DNA of 64,000 bases from assembly GCA_050084515.1 (NCBI GenBank), contig CM114271.1, forward strand, positions 57,970,001 through 58,034,000, in the 5' to 3' direction. The notes under the pieces were generated by a model. It searched no databases. It was not told where the DNA came from and saw only the letters and a program-made list of their open reading frames with translations. The position numbers were made by a program, and so were the translations under genes. Below, piece by piece: positions 34,195-44,966 of the stretch; position 1 is the first letter of the stretch; the number at the start of each line of letters is the position of its first letter. Source of the DNA: Blasia pusilla. Its lineage: Eukaryota; Marchantiophyta; Marchantiopsida; Blasiales.

Positions 34195-34575
34195 CAAGGA
34201 GGACAGGGGATGAAGCGAAGGGGAGGGGGGAAAAGGAAAGGGAGGGAAGGGGTTGAGGAGACGCGGGAGGCAGAAGAAGCGAGAGGAAGAGCGAGGGCGA
34301 GAGCGAGCGCAGGGAGATGGTGGAGGTAAAGAGAGCGGAGGAGCAGAGAACGAGGAGCGGAGGAGGAAGGCGGGTATCGGGAGGAACGACGGGCGGCATT
34401 TGATCGGAGAGAGAGATGGAGGAGGAGAATTGATCGAGGAGGGAAGAGATGGTAGAGGGTGGAGGAAGAGAATAGACAAAGCGCGTTAGAATGTGCAAGA
34501 GGGATCGGGATAGGTTCGAGAGCATGCGGAAGCAGTGAAGAGCGAGGGAGAGAGGGATTGAGAGGAGGATTAGGA
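34195..34575 (+). other. Purine-rich (G/A) strand-asymmetric tract
   Basis: The plus strand is almost only G and A for nearly 400 bp, so the minus strand is C/T-rich. This gives spurious Ser/Pro/Leu frames on the minus strand. It lies in the presumed 5' leader of the helicase gene. Confidence 0.7.
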
Positions 34576-34833
34576 TGGGAATTGAGTGAAAAACGCACAC
34601 CAAAAAAAAGACGATTTAGAAATGAGGATGGAGGGAGCCTTTGCTAGAGCGGTCTAGTTAGGACATATCCCGGGTATTCGGGATCGGGGTGAGAAGAGCT
34701 TACGAGTCCGGGGTCCGTGGTGGCCCGTGAAGGAGTGTTATGAACATCGTTGTCGTGGAGGAAGAAGAAGAGAGAAAGTAACCAGTCTGTTTCGCGAACC
34801 CTAATTTCTTGTCTGAGAACTGAGCGGGTAATG

Positions 34834-34990
34834 TTTACGAGCATTTTGATGGAGAACCTAGTGGCGGATGCAGTTCTTCATCATCTCTCCTTCAAGAAGA
34901 TTCTGAGTCTCAGCTTGGTTTGCCAGATCTAGTTTCTTTGGCATTCTGTCTACATTGAAAGTAGCATTCGGGGGACGCTCCCACACGTAC
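34834..34990 (+). pseudogene. Possible F-box-like remnant
   Basis: The frame LVADAVLHHLSFKKILSLSLVCQ, then a stop and WHSVYIESS, resembles the first two-thirds of an F-box (LP-D-VL---LS-K-LL-L-LVCK-W). It is short, interrupted by TAG, and lies in the leader of the helicase gene. Chance likeness is possible. Confidence 0.25.
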
Positions 34991-35042
34991 TAGAATTCCG
35001 AATCATCCAATCAAAGATTTAGGTTGTGGCTAGTTGTCCACG

Positions 35043-35183
35043 ATGGTGTATTCGCGAGGGGCGCAGCAGCATTACCAACCGAGGCCTTTGGGAGTAGGAA
35101 GCTCTCATGGAAGGGGCCAATCTGGAGGCTCCTACCAACCATATCAGCCTCACGCACAACGGGTTATGCATCAGAACTCCCAT

Positions 35184-35218
<35 letters not shown>

Positions 35219-36575
35219 GCAACAGCATCAGCAAAACCAGCAGCAGTCCCAGTTATCTGCTCAGCACCAGGGTCTTGCGCAGACGCAAGGGAATGTCTCT
35301 ACCTCGGCGGCTCCGGCATCATCAGACGGTGTTCAGGGAGGACATTTGGCAGCAAGCAACTCAAGTTTACAAGATTGGAAAGCTCAGCTTAAGCTTCCAC
35401 CGACGGATTCTCGCTACAGGACTGAAGATGTGACAGCTACCAAGGGAAACGAGTTCGAGGATTACTTCCTGAAGCGAGAGTTGCTCATGGGAATCTACGA
35501 GAAAGGCTTCGAAAGGCCTTCTCCCATCCAGGAGGAAAGTATCCCAATCGCTCTGACTGGCAGCGATATTTTAGCCAGAGCCAAGAATGGAACTGGCAAG
35601 ACCGCTGCGTTTTGCATCCCTGCAATCGAAAAGATTGACCAAAACAAGAATGCTATCCAAGTTCTGATCCTGGTCCCTACCAGAGAACTTGCTCTCCAGA
35701 CTTCACAGGTCTGTAAAGAGTTAGCCAAGCACTTGCACATACAGGTTATGGTGACGACGGGTGGAACAAGTTTGAAGGATGATATCATGCGACTCTATCA
35801 ACCCGTGCACCTTTTGGTCGGCACCCCGGGCAGGGTGCTGGACCTGGCCAGGAAAAGTGTATGCAACTTGGGAGAATGCTCCATGTTAGTCATGGATGAG
35901 GCTGACAAGCTGCTCTCCCCGGAGTTTCAGCCTCTAGTCGAGCAGTTGATTGCATTCCTCCCTGAAAACCGCCAGACGTTGCTTTACTCCGCGACTTTTC
36001 CCGTTACCGTGAAAGCTTTCAAGGACAGGTTTCTCCGGAAACCCTATGTCATCAATCTTATGGATGAGCTGACATTGAAGGGGATTACCCAGTTTTATGC
36101 CTTTGTTGAGGAAAGGCAGAAGGTCCACTGCCTGAGCACGCTCTTTTCGAAGCTTCAAATCAACCAGTCCATCATTTTCTGCAATTCTGTCAACCGGGTT
36201 GAGCTTTTGGCGAAGAAGATCACCGAGCTGGGATATTCATGTTTCTATGTCCATGCAAAGATGCTCCAGTCTCACCGAAATAGAGTGTTTCATGATTTCA
36301 GAAATGGAGCTTGCAGGAACTTGGTTTCTTCGGATCTTTTTACCAGGGGTATCGACATTCAGGCCGTCAATGTGGTGATTAACTTCGACTTCCCCAAAAA
36401 CTCAGAAACGTATCTGCACAGGGTGGGGCGTTCTGGCAGGTTTGGTCACCTTGGTCTAGCTGTAAATCTGATTACATATGAGGACCGTTTCAATTTGTAC
36501 AGGATTGAGCAGGAGCTAGGCACGGAAATCAAGCCTATACCTCCTCAGGTAGATCAAACCATATATTGTCGGTGA
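35043..36575 (+). CDS. DEAD-box ATP-dependent RNA helicase, DDX6/DHH1 class (plant RH6/RH8/RH12-like)
   Basis: An intronless 510-residue protein starts at ATG 35,043; an in-frame TTG lies upstream. The N-terminus is Gln-rich, with a poly-Q run at about residues 47-63. The Q motif [16 protein letters not shown] comes at about 155-170. Motif I AKNGTGKT is near 180, PTRELALQ and TPGRVLDLA follow, DEAD is at 285-288 and SAT at 316-318. In the second RecA lobe, RGIDIQAVN and [10 protein letters not shown] (about 459) are intact. The C-terminus [15 protein letters not shown] is the signature end of plant DHH1-type helicases. Members act in cytoplasmic P-bodies in mRNA decapping and translational repression. 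All catalytic motifs are present, so the gene looks functional. Which paralogue of RH6/8/12 it corresponds to cannot be told. Confidence 0.96.
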
Positions 36576-39120
36576 CACTGTCACTGGAGCAGTTGGCTGC
36601 GAGAAGCTGGCGAGCTGTTGGAAGGGGACTTGAATCTTGCGAGGAGTTGTTGACTCATCTCCCAGGTACAGATAGTGGTGACGTAAAGTATGGCAGTTAT
36701 CAGATGCGTGAGGAAGCAGTAGCAGGCCTGTCACAAACCCCTTTGAATTTCTTTTTAGTCTTACCCAGAGAATGCCCATTCTACCGGAACCTCCTTCTGT
36801 TGCCAAGTAAGTGGATACACCTCATCGTGGATATGGCTGTAGCTGAGCACCGACCATCGAGATTCAGGCCTCGTCCTTGTTTTAGAGCTTCTCCAGTCAG
36901 TAGAGGAAGGTATGCGGCACGGATTCATGGGTTGCCGTCAGCGACCAATGTCGCTTGTGGGATGTAAGCTGGTGGAGTGGTCACACGGTTGAAATAAGTT
37001 GTGTGGTTATTTACATTTTGTGGCGTTTCAGTCATTGGAAAGGTTCCATTTTTGGAGGACTTCTGACACTGAAGTGGTGGATGAGTCATGATGAAGTTCT
37101 ATGATACAAATCAAAACACTTAGATTGATTAGGAAAGGGTTACAGTAAGAAAGGGAGATATCTTTAAACAAGAGCCACGGTATCAGAGTAGTAGGATCCT
37201 GAACTGGTCTCGCCAGAGCGTGGCCAGATTGTTCACAGATGACTTCTTGTTTTCCTTCTTTCAAATCCCTCTTAAACTGTTCGATTCACCATGCAATTTC
37301 TGGTGTGCTATCTGGCCACGCACACTCATTGTGGCAGATGGCAGCACCCTCGTTGCAAGACTTGTCATCAGATTGGCTGCTTTGGCAGTGCAAGCTTGAC
37401 TAAAATCAGAGACAGTGCATTTCTACAACCTTTTCAGCACTCTTGTCAAATCTGGGTTTTTCTCTCAAGAGAAGTGAAGGCTGAAGTGAAATTTTTTAGG
37501 TATGTGCACGTTATTGGCCTGAGAGTGATTTCAAGTGTCTTACATGAAAACCTGAGCTAGTCTTTTTAGCAAGGGTGTCTTGCTGGAGCAAGTAATATGG
37601 TCCACAGTGCCTGACCTTTGGCATCTGTCTAAATGTCAACTCTTCAGATTATCGAGGGCAGGAGTCTTGCATATTGTGAGAGCGCATGGCCTTCCAGGAT
37701 TGTCTGTCTTTTACAAGGGGTCTCTAATTTCCTTGCATCCTACCAGACTCGAGTGGAAGAGTATGGTTCTTACATCTGTTGGTGGGGTCCTCTCTTTGTA
37801 TCTTGTTGGATGTCCGAACATGTAGAAAGTTTAAGTAGTTTCTGGACAGTGGAGTCTTTCTATTATCAAGGAGGAGAGTTGATTGTAAAGAAGCGTTTTT
37901 TAAGTGGTGGTTTCTAAATTTTCAGAATTGTGTCTCATGTGATGGGCCATCATCACATGAGAGAGGTATGAGCAATGCAGATATTCATTTCAACAAGCAC
38001 CAGTCTTCTGTATTCAATGCTGAGTAAGCATTGCAGTCTCCTGTTCCATGATGGTTTCACTGATTTGTCTGGTGTGTATTCCATTCGGTTCTTGTCAGCG
38101 CACCCTGTTGATGCTTGACAAATTTGAGTGGACAATGCCAGTGGGATGGGAGTTAGGGTCTGTTGTGTCTCATGCACTCTAGGTCTAGTGGATGGTAGTG
38201 CTATTGCCTTTTATGATCAAAGGGTTTATGGTTTCTTCGTATAAAGTATTGTTCTGCCGTGAGCATTTACAGGTGTTTCCATCGGAGGTTTGTGTAGAGA
38301 CAGCCTTGTGTGGTCCTGTGGGAGAGTGCAATGTGTCTTAGCTGCACCCATAATGACTCATGGGCGACCTCTTCTAGGCGAGGTCATGGTCAAATATCCA
38401 TGGAGTGGGGTGGGGAGTGTATCTAAGGCTGTGCGCAAATTCAGGTTTTTCCTCCTGAAAAATTGGAATTTTCGGAAAGAATTTTAGGTCTCTTAAGTTA
38501 GTTCGGCTTGTGCCCCTAGTCAGCTGACGACAGACATGATGTGCAAATCTTGTCCCAAACTTTAGTGTGTTCCCATGTAAATGTTCTTTTGAGGTTGGAG
38601 GTTGGTGTGTAGAGTTCACGAGCAGTACTCACTAGACGTAGATTGCTTCACTTTTTTTCTCATTGGATTTGATTACGTCTTAAAGGACTGTTACTCACGG
38701 GTGGACACAGAATATAATGTGAGCCAGAAGCATGTCGTAGACACAGCAAACTACCCTGATGTCTTAAGACATTTGGAAGAGTATCTCACTTCAGAATACT
38801 CTCCAGCGCTCGTGTCGTCTTTCTGCCCCTATGGTCTTGGAAGCATGTAAACGTTCACTGTGACATGCAATCGTTCTTGCGAGAACACGATGATCATGGA
38901 TATATGTTTCCACAGTTATTCAAATTAAAGTACGTCGTCTGAAGTTTGCTCCCGCGTCCATAGGCTGACCTGCGTCCATAATCACAATGTGAGGAAATCT
39001 GATCAAAACTCGAATGTGGCCTTTAAATATCACGACACACGGTTGGCCGAAGTATCCAGTTCTCTTGTGGACTGGGTGCCAACTGTTACGAGAAGATCCT
39101 CCCGATGACTTCGCACATCT
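36576..39120. other. No gene seen (3' region of helicase gene and intergenic)
   Basis: T-rich sequence with only short frames. The first few hundred bases must include the helicase 3' UTR. No repeat family or domain is recognised. Confidence 0.45.
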
Positions 39121-39129
39121 CACGGTCCC

Positions 39130-39990
39130 GGGCCCGAATTATTCGAAGGGCCCACCTCATTCATGTCGGCTCGGCCTCTCCTCGAGCTCATCAGCTTTGG
39201 AGTCTTACCACCATCCTCAAGACAGCACGTCTGTGCCAGTTTGGACACGAATGTTCATGGCAGCAGTCGTGGCCGTCACTCTCCGCGACTCTCCCTTTCT
39301 CTTCTCCCCTAGCGTCTAGCCCTTTACAGCCAGCTCTCTCTAGCGTAGGACCAGAATATTTCCCTCCACACCGGGAAAACCTCCTGAGCTCCAGTCCTAT
39401 GGACGGAACTCGGAGGTTCGGAGCATTCCATCCCGTGCCCTCTCTCTCTCGCCTTGGAAAACCGTGGAAGGCCTCCGGCGTGAAGTGAGCTCATCGTGGG
39501 CGGAACGGCATCATCATCTCCGGTGTAGCCGGCACCGGAGTAAACTGTTCTCGTCAAAACGGAGCCCGGAACACCCACTCTCCGCTGTCGGATCCCCCAC
39601 GCGCGTCCGCCTCGTACCAGTCGTGAATCCGTCACAAACGTGCCCGGACTCTGTTTCACGCAGCTGCCGCCAACGCGTAACCTGTCCCCTCGCCTCCCGT
39701 AGACCGGTTTCCGAAGCAGCTCGCTCGGCTCACAACGCCGGTGCATCCGACCCTCGTGACGCCAAACGAGGCCACCCCCATCTCGCAACGGAAATGACTT
39801 CATTATCCCCATATGCCCATGGAGCGTCCCTCGCTTTCGTGCGTTACGCTCGGTTGTCATGGGGATGCCATCATTTGGGTCACAGGTGCAGCGAAGGATC
39901 AACCCTAGGAATTCGCGGGGGCTTTCGCTTCGTTGGCGGGGGGCCACTGTGGAGTCATGAGTGCCATCGTCTGCCTCACCCCACCATAAC
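39130..39990. other. GC-rich island with long opposing open frames
   Basis: GC and CpG density are well above the flanks. Frames of about 250 codons (plus, 39,464-40,219) and 207 codons (minus, 39,324-39,947) overlap. Both are Arg/Ser/Pro-rich without a domain, so composition explains them. It could be an unrecognised promoter or first exon. Confidence 0.4.
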
Positions 39991-40229
39991 CGGTGGCAGT
40001 CGTTGGCTTCTTATCGTATTCGAACGGGTCATTTCGTGTGCTAAATTAGGCTCTTTTCCTATCGTTGTGAGTGAGCTCTTGTTTTTTTCTTGCTTATTGT
40101 GGAGGGGATGGTTGCACTCACCAGATCATTATGATGCGAGAAGTCTAGCTTCTGATGAGATGTGGAGGTCATTTGTCTTTTTCTTGGATGAGAAAATTTG
40201 GTTTTGTTGTTATTCTTAGTTAGATCTTT

Positions 40230-41690
40230 TATTCTCTTGATTAGGGCACCTTCGTCCATACATGCAATTATGTGCTTGAGGAATCTTTTCTTCCATGAGT
40301 GTACCTCCACCCTCCACAAAGTCTCCTAGTCTTTTCTTACTCCGATGAGAGGGCCTCCATCCTTTCATGAGAATTGATTGTGCTTTGATGAAACTCCTTT
40401 GTTTCGGGTGTCGTCGACAAGATGACTTTACAAGTAAATAAAAAGATTGCGGGGGAATGTTGCATCATAGTTGGTCCATCGTTAGAGTTCTATTCCGTCG
40501 ACATGGCTGGGAGATATAAAGTTACTTGCTTGTATCTTTGTCTTGAGTGGTCGGATGATGTTGAGGTCAAAAATTTTGTGTCGCGGGTTCTCTCTTGGTT
40601 CTTCTCGAGGAAATTTGATGTGTGGCCATTTGAACTGCCTCATTAAGAGCCTGCATATTGCAATGTGATCGCCAGACACAAATGCATTGCAAATCACTCC
40701 AACTCCACCATTGCATTGTTTGGCTAGTGAATACTCCGTTCAACGCTAAATTCAACCTTTCTCGTGGGAATATCTATTTAAGTTCTACTTATGGTGATTG
40801 TAAGGGGCTTCGAGTTCTCTTTGTTTCTACATCTACTCCATTCTCAAGATATTTAAGATGGGCTCCTTCATGTTTTGAATATGCTAGGCATGAGATATTA
40901 GCATTAGATTTGTTTCTATTTCTATGGAGGAAAATTCCCCAAACAAGTCTTTTTTGCCACAAATTTCCTTCATGTTGAATGGTTTTTGGAAATGATGATA
41001 TAACCCCACCCGCCCCATCCTTCTCTAGAAAAATCCCCAAATGGGGCTCACTACCATCCATATGACCAATGAGTGTAGGAGTCGTTGTCGTAGTGTTGCA
41101 AAATGGCATGTTACATGAGGGTGGAATGGCTTCTATAAATTCCACCCGTGAGTTCAATGCAAGGTGACTTAGTTCTTTTGATTTCCAAAGGAGGGTGTAT
41201 TTCTAATACATCCCTAATATATTGTGAATATAAACCATCCATTGCACGTACATGCAACTATTTTCTCAATCTCGTGCCAAAAATCAACAAACAACGAAAT
41301 CATCAAAATCAAGGCTTTGATCAAGATTAGTATATGTGTTGGACCTACATGGTTGAGTCATATTGTCCGTCTGCGCATCTACCTCTACATTCGATATGAG
41401 GTTTTGTGGGCATGAGACCTTCTTCTTTGAGTTTTCTACAACACTCACCTTGTTCAACCTGCTAGACTCGTAGTAGACGAAGATTCATAATATGTAGTGG
41501 TGCAATTGTGTGGCCTCCCGGGCCTACTCTTGCTCAAGGATCCTTTGATCCTTGAGGGACAAATTTGACAATACCAAAGGCCTCCATAGTGCATCTAGTT
41601 TCCTCTCTGCTCCCAACATCGCTAGAGGGTATGTTGTGCAAATAGACATTGGTGCCAATATATATCTGCCATTATGCAAACAAGTCAATT
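40230..41690. other. Degenerate sequence, no gene seen
   Basis: Moderately AT-rich with short frames only. It precedes a Ty3 Gag remnant and may include that element's decayed LTR/leader, but no boundary is visible. Confidence 0.35.
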
Positions 41691-41699
41691 CATGGAAGT

Positions 41700-42770
41700 T
41701 GCACTATATCACGCATCCCAACATGGATCTGATCTAAGGAAGATGACATCTGAAATGAGCTTCGTCCAAGATATTCATTTAGCTGTGGGTACTATAGAGT
41801 TACATGACTTCATAGTGGAGTTGAAGAGTTGGTGCGATTCATAGAGGGGTGGGAAGTCTAGAGAAATCAACCCGTTCACAACATGGAACTCATTGTTCCA
41901 ACATCTAGAGGGGGCGCCCATGGATGATTACAATGAGTATTCCTAGAGCTATGCACCCAAAATTGAGGCATGGAGACTCTACTATGAGTCACATTAATTA
42001 CGGGTCATGGATTGAGTTATTTCCAGATGTGGAGGAGGAGGAGGAGCTATGAGAGGTTACTTCCTATGCCGCTAGTGAGGTTCAAGAAAGAATGAGTAAG
42101 ACTAGGGCAATTGCATCCTCCAGTTGGGTTCGTCCTAGGTTCAACCCCGTGATGGAATTTTTACGGAGATATAGAGGAAATACTGAGGGGTACAGACTCA
42201 AAATTTTCAGAGCATCCATGAATTTAATAGATGCACAAGAGAGAGTTTGCGTGAGACATTCACTTGCTTGCATCATTTGATTAGTGTCACTCAAGGGGTG
42301 ACAGAGGCCTAGGCTATTCAGGCATGGTATATGATGCTAGAACAAGACGCGCGGAAGTGGGTGAGTGATGCAGTACTTTTGAAACGCACCTCACCTACGT
42401 TGAGAGAAGTTTTTGAGATGGCGGGGCTCATTGAGCGCAACATGTTAGAGGAGATTGTAGCAACCACGAGTCACGTGCAAGAGCAGTCACAATTTCTTGC
42501 ACCACAAGTGCAACAACGTGGGTTCCAAGAGAAGTGTGTGGCATTTCTAGCTCATGGAGGTTACTGGGAGCATGTGCCACAAAGACCTACGCCATCATAT
42601 ACAAGGCAACAAATTTTTTTGGGAGTTGGGCATATGGTGGAGTCCATCGAGAATAGGATTGCATACGTTAGGGTAGTAGACGAGCGTGTGTGTCTCAACA
42701 TGGAGGAGACGAGCCTGCACCAAGAGTATATCATTGTGATAATTGTCAGATAATTGGGATGGTGATCATA
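41700..42770 (+). pseudogene. Gag remnant of the methyltransferase-bearing Ty3 family
   Basis: Broken frames match copy 2 Gag: GTIELHDF--ELKSWCDS against GTIELEDFMQEFDTWCDM, then NSLFQHLEGAPMDDYNE against KGLFQHLEGPPMDD. The ESLREAFT...LISVTQGVTEA-AIQAWY block matches copy 2's ESLREA...LILVTQGMIEAQEIQFWYG. The last open part (42,331-42,753) shows SPTLREVFEMAGLIERNMLEE, aligned with copy 2's SPTLTHVFALSEKIELNMVEE. No methyltransferase or RT follows, so it is a solo Gag fragment. Many stops and shifts make it older than copy 2. Confidence 0.75.
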
Positions 42771-44190
42771 TGCGTACTATGTGCTTTAGCTCACACCTTG
42801 AGTTATGTCCAGACCAAAATCCAGAGATGGCACTAGTGCGAGCTCGCAGTCTAAGTGGGCCTAGAGGTGCGCCAGATGGTAGGGGGATGCGCAGTTTGAT
42901 TTTTCCGTGGGGGTGATGGATGTGTCTGCTGTCATGACCATACGGATTATGTCGTAGAGTATAGTGTGCTAGTAGAGGCCATACCTTATGTAGGGCTATA
43001 GTGTCTAGGTAGAGATGCGGTTTCATACATAGGGTTGGGGGTTACTCAGTTGAGGGTGACTTTTCCAATAGGGCCCGCTCTTAGGTTGGAGGATATAGTG
43101 TGGAGTGCACTCAAAGAACAGTAAGTTCTTTGAGTTGAGCGTGTTGCGTTGGGAGTTAGCCTTGGTAGTGAGTAGAGCTCTTGGCTATGGTGGTTCCCGC
43201 AAGCTTCAACCTGGATTCTCCCATCGTGGAGTGGGTTTAGCTCGATTGTATGTGATTCTATACATGTTTTATGACAGTAGGTCTTTCACGGATTTCACTC
43301 AAAGAACTAGAGTAGATCGATGGTAGCTTTGATTGTGGATCAGTAGGATCTGGTTAGGGCTGATTGGATACTCATCCGTGGATGTTCATGGCTTGTGGCC
43401 TATGTTGGAGGTGGGAATCTGGTGCGTGGTTGGTTAGGTAAGACGCGCCTTCTTGAGATCTTTCCAACGCGCTTTAGATTTCCAGATTTCGTCACGGGAG
43501 TTGGAAGTTATCAAGGAGTGAAGATTTTGTCTTGTGTTCGACGATTTTCTGATGTGGAGAGCTTGGAGTGCGGAAGCTCTGTTGAAGTTCATCCAGATCG
43601 GGTGAGAGGTTCTTGTTGCTACTTGTATTGTGATCTCACGTGAAGCTATCTACTTGAGTGTGTGGAGCGTTGCGGATTTTTGTGTGCATGAATCTCGGCG
43701 GAAGTGCTGTCGGATTTGCGATTTCGGAGGTGTATGGACAACAAGTTTGTCTGATTCTTAGCTCGGAGTACAGAGCTCGGTTGTAGCTGATTTTTTGTGG
43801 AGAGTTAGCTATGGTGGCCAATTTAATTTTGGTTGAAACAAATTCAATTTTGGTTGAGGATTTGTGGAGTAATTGCTGATCAAAATTTTGCGGACTAGCT
43901 CAAGGTGTGGCTATGGTGGACAGCAGATCGGAGGGGCTGGTTGGTTGGTGATTCGTACGTTGTTGGAGACGCCTACCCCGTTGGGGGCGCCCTGGCTGGA
44001 CCTCTCTCCATAGCGAAGCATGGCGAAGCATGGCGATAGGGGCATGTCTCGGCGTTTCGAGGTAACTCGAGGCAACTCGTGGTAGCTTGGGGCGAGTGGG
44101 CGTGAGAGGTCGAGTAAGGAGCAAGGAGCAAGCAAGCAAGCTTGCTTGTTTGGGCGTGAGGCAATTTTTGCAGGATTTTTGATTTGAGTG
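42771..44190. other. Degenerate sequence between two Gag regions
   Basis: A short coding-like stretch (VTQLRVTFPIGPALRLEDIVW near 43,040-43,110) and mixed GC-rich blocks are present, but no identifiable gene. The region may hold the LTR/leader of copy 2, although no LTR pair could be matched. Confidence 0.35.
43109..43135. other. Perfect 11-bp inverted repeat with 5-nt loop
   Basis: actcaaagaac, then agtaa, then gttctttgagt. The left arm recurs about 190 bp downstream (ttcactcaaagaac near 43,300). No gene or T-tract terminator is attached. Confidence 0.6.
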
Positions 44191-44290
44191 TTGCATGATT
44201 GGTCACCCATCTTTGGGCTATTCTGCCTAGAAGACGCTTAACTTCTGAGTTCTTAACTATGCTAGTGTACACACTGGTGTAGCTCATTTG
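44191..44290 (-). pseudogene. 5S rRNA-derived sequence
   Basis: On the minus strand the text agctacaccagtg... leads to agaactcagaagttaagcg, then a cttctaggcagaatagccc spacer and aagatgggtgacc. These correspond to the 5S rRNA internal control region: the AACTC-GAAGTTAAGC A-box and the GATGGGTGACC C-box. The 5' third and the 3' end are diverged or absent, so it is not a functional gene. 5S-derived promoters are carried by SINE3 elements and by Cassandra-type TRIM LTRs, either of which could explain it. Confidence 0.65.
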
Positions 44291-44903
44291 GTGATGTTCG
44301 GAGATGTGTTAGGCGCTTTATGCATCTCAGGTTTTTGGTTGATGGACCTCTAGCGCATAGTACGGTGTAGCCTCTCCATGCAGGTGATATTTTCAGGTGC
44401 TGCGAGTCCGACTAGCACGTCATCGACCCACGGTGGAGTAGCTATTGCGTTAGAATTGTGTGGTGGGTTCTGTGGATTCAGGGGGCGCCACGTTTTGTGG
44501 ATTGTGTTACCTTGATTTCCATTTGCGATTAGAGGGTTGTCGTTGGACTTCCATGTTTGGATCCCCTCCATCGTTGCTTCTTGCTTGCGCGCCCATTGTT
44601 AGGGTTGACGCTGATTTCCAGAGTAGTGTTACTTCTGTGTGCTACCGGTTGTGAGGTTGGAGTGATGACCAGTAGACCGTGGGAGGCTTCTTGTGGTGAT
44701 GACAGGTTAGGTTTCCTACAACCATAGCTAGTAGAGCTAAAATAGTACAGTGACATCGACGTCACTTGGTTACTTAGTGGTGGTAATTTGGTGGTGGTGC
44801 GGCATCGGCGTTGGTCATCACGGAGCGGTCTGGTGGTGTGGTTTGGGATCGTGGTGCAGAAAGTGGTGGTTTTACATAGAGTGGATTGAGGTATTGGCTA
44901 CCT
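44291..44903. other. No gene seen; possible leader of copy 2
   Basis: GT-rich on the plus strand, ending just before the first Gag codons of copy 2. No primer-binding site or LTR edge was identified. Confidence 0.35.
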
Positions 44904-44966
44904 TTTCCACTTCCAACGGTTGATGAAGAGGAGGACTAGGGTTTTCCAAACATCGAGTCTTCTACG

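Noticed and set aside
34091-34603. Long Ser/Pro/Leu-rich minus-strand frames
   Set aside because: They are shadows of the purine-rich plus strand and have no domain.
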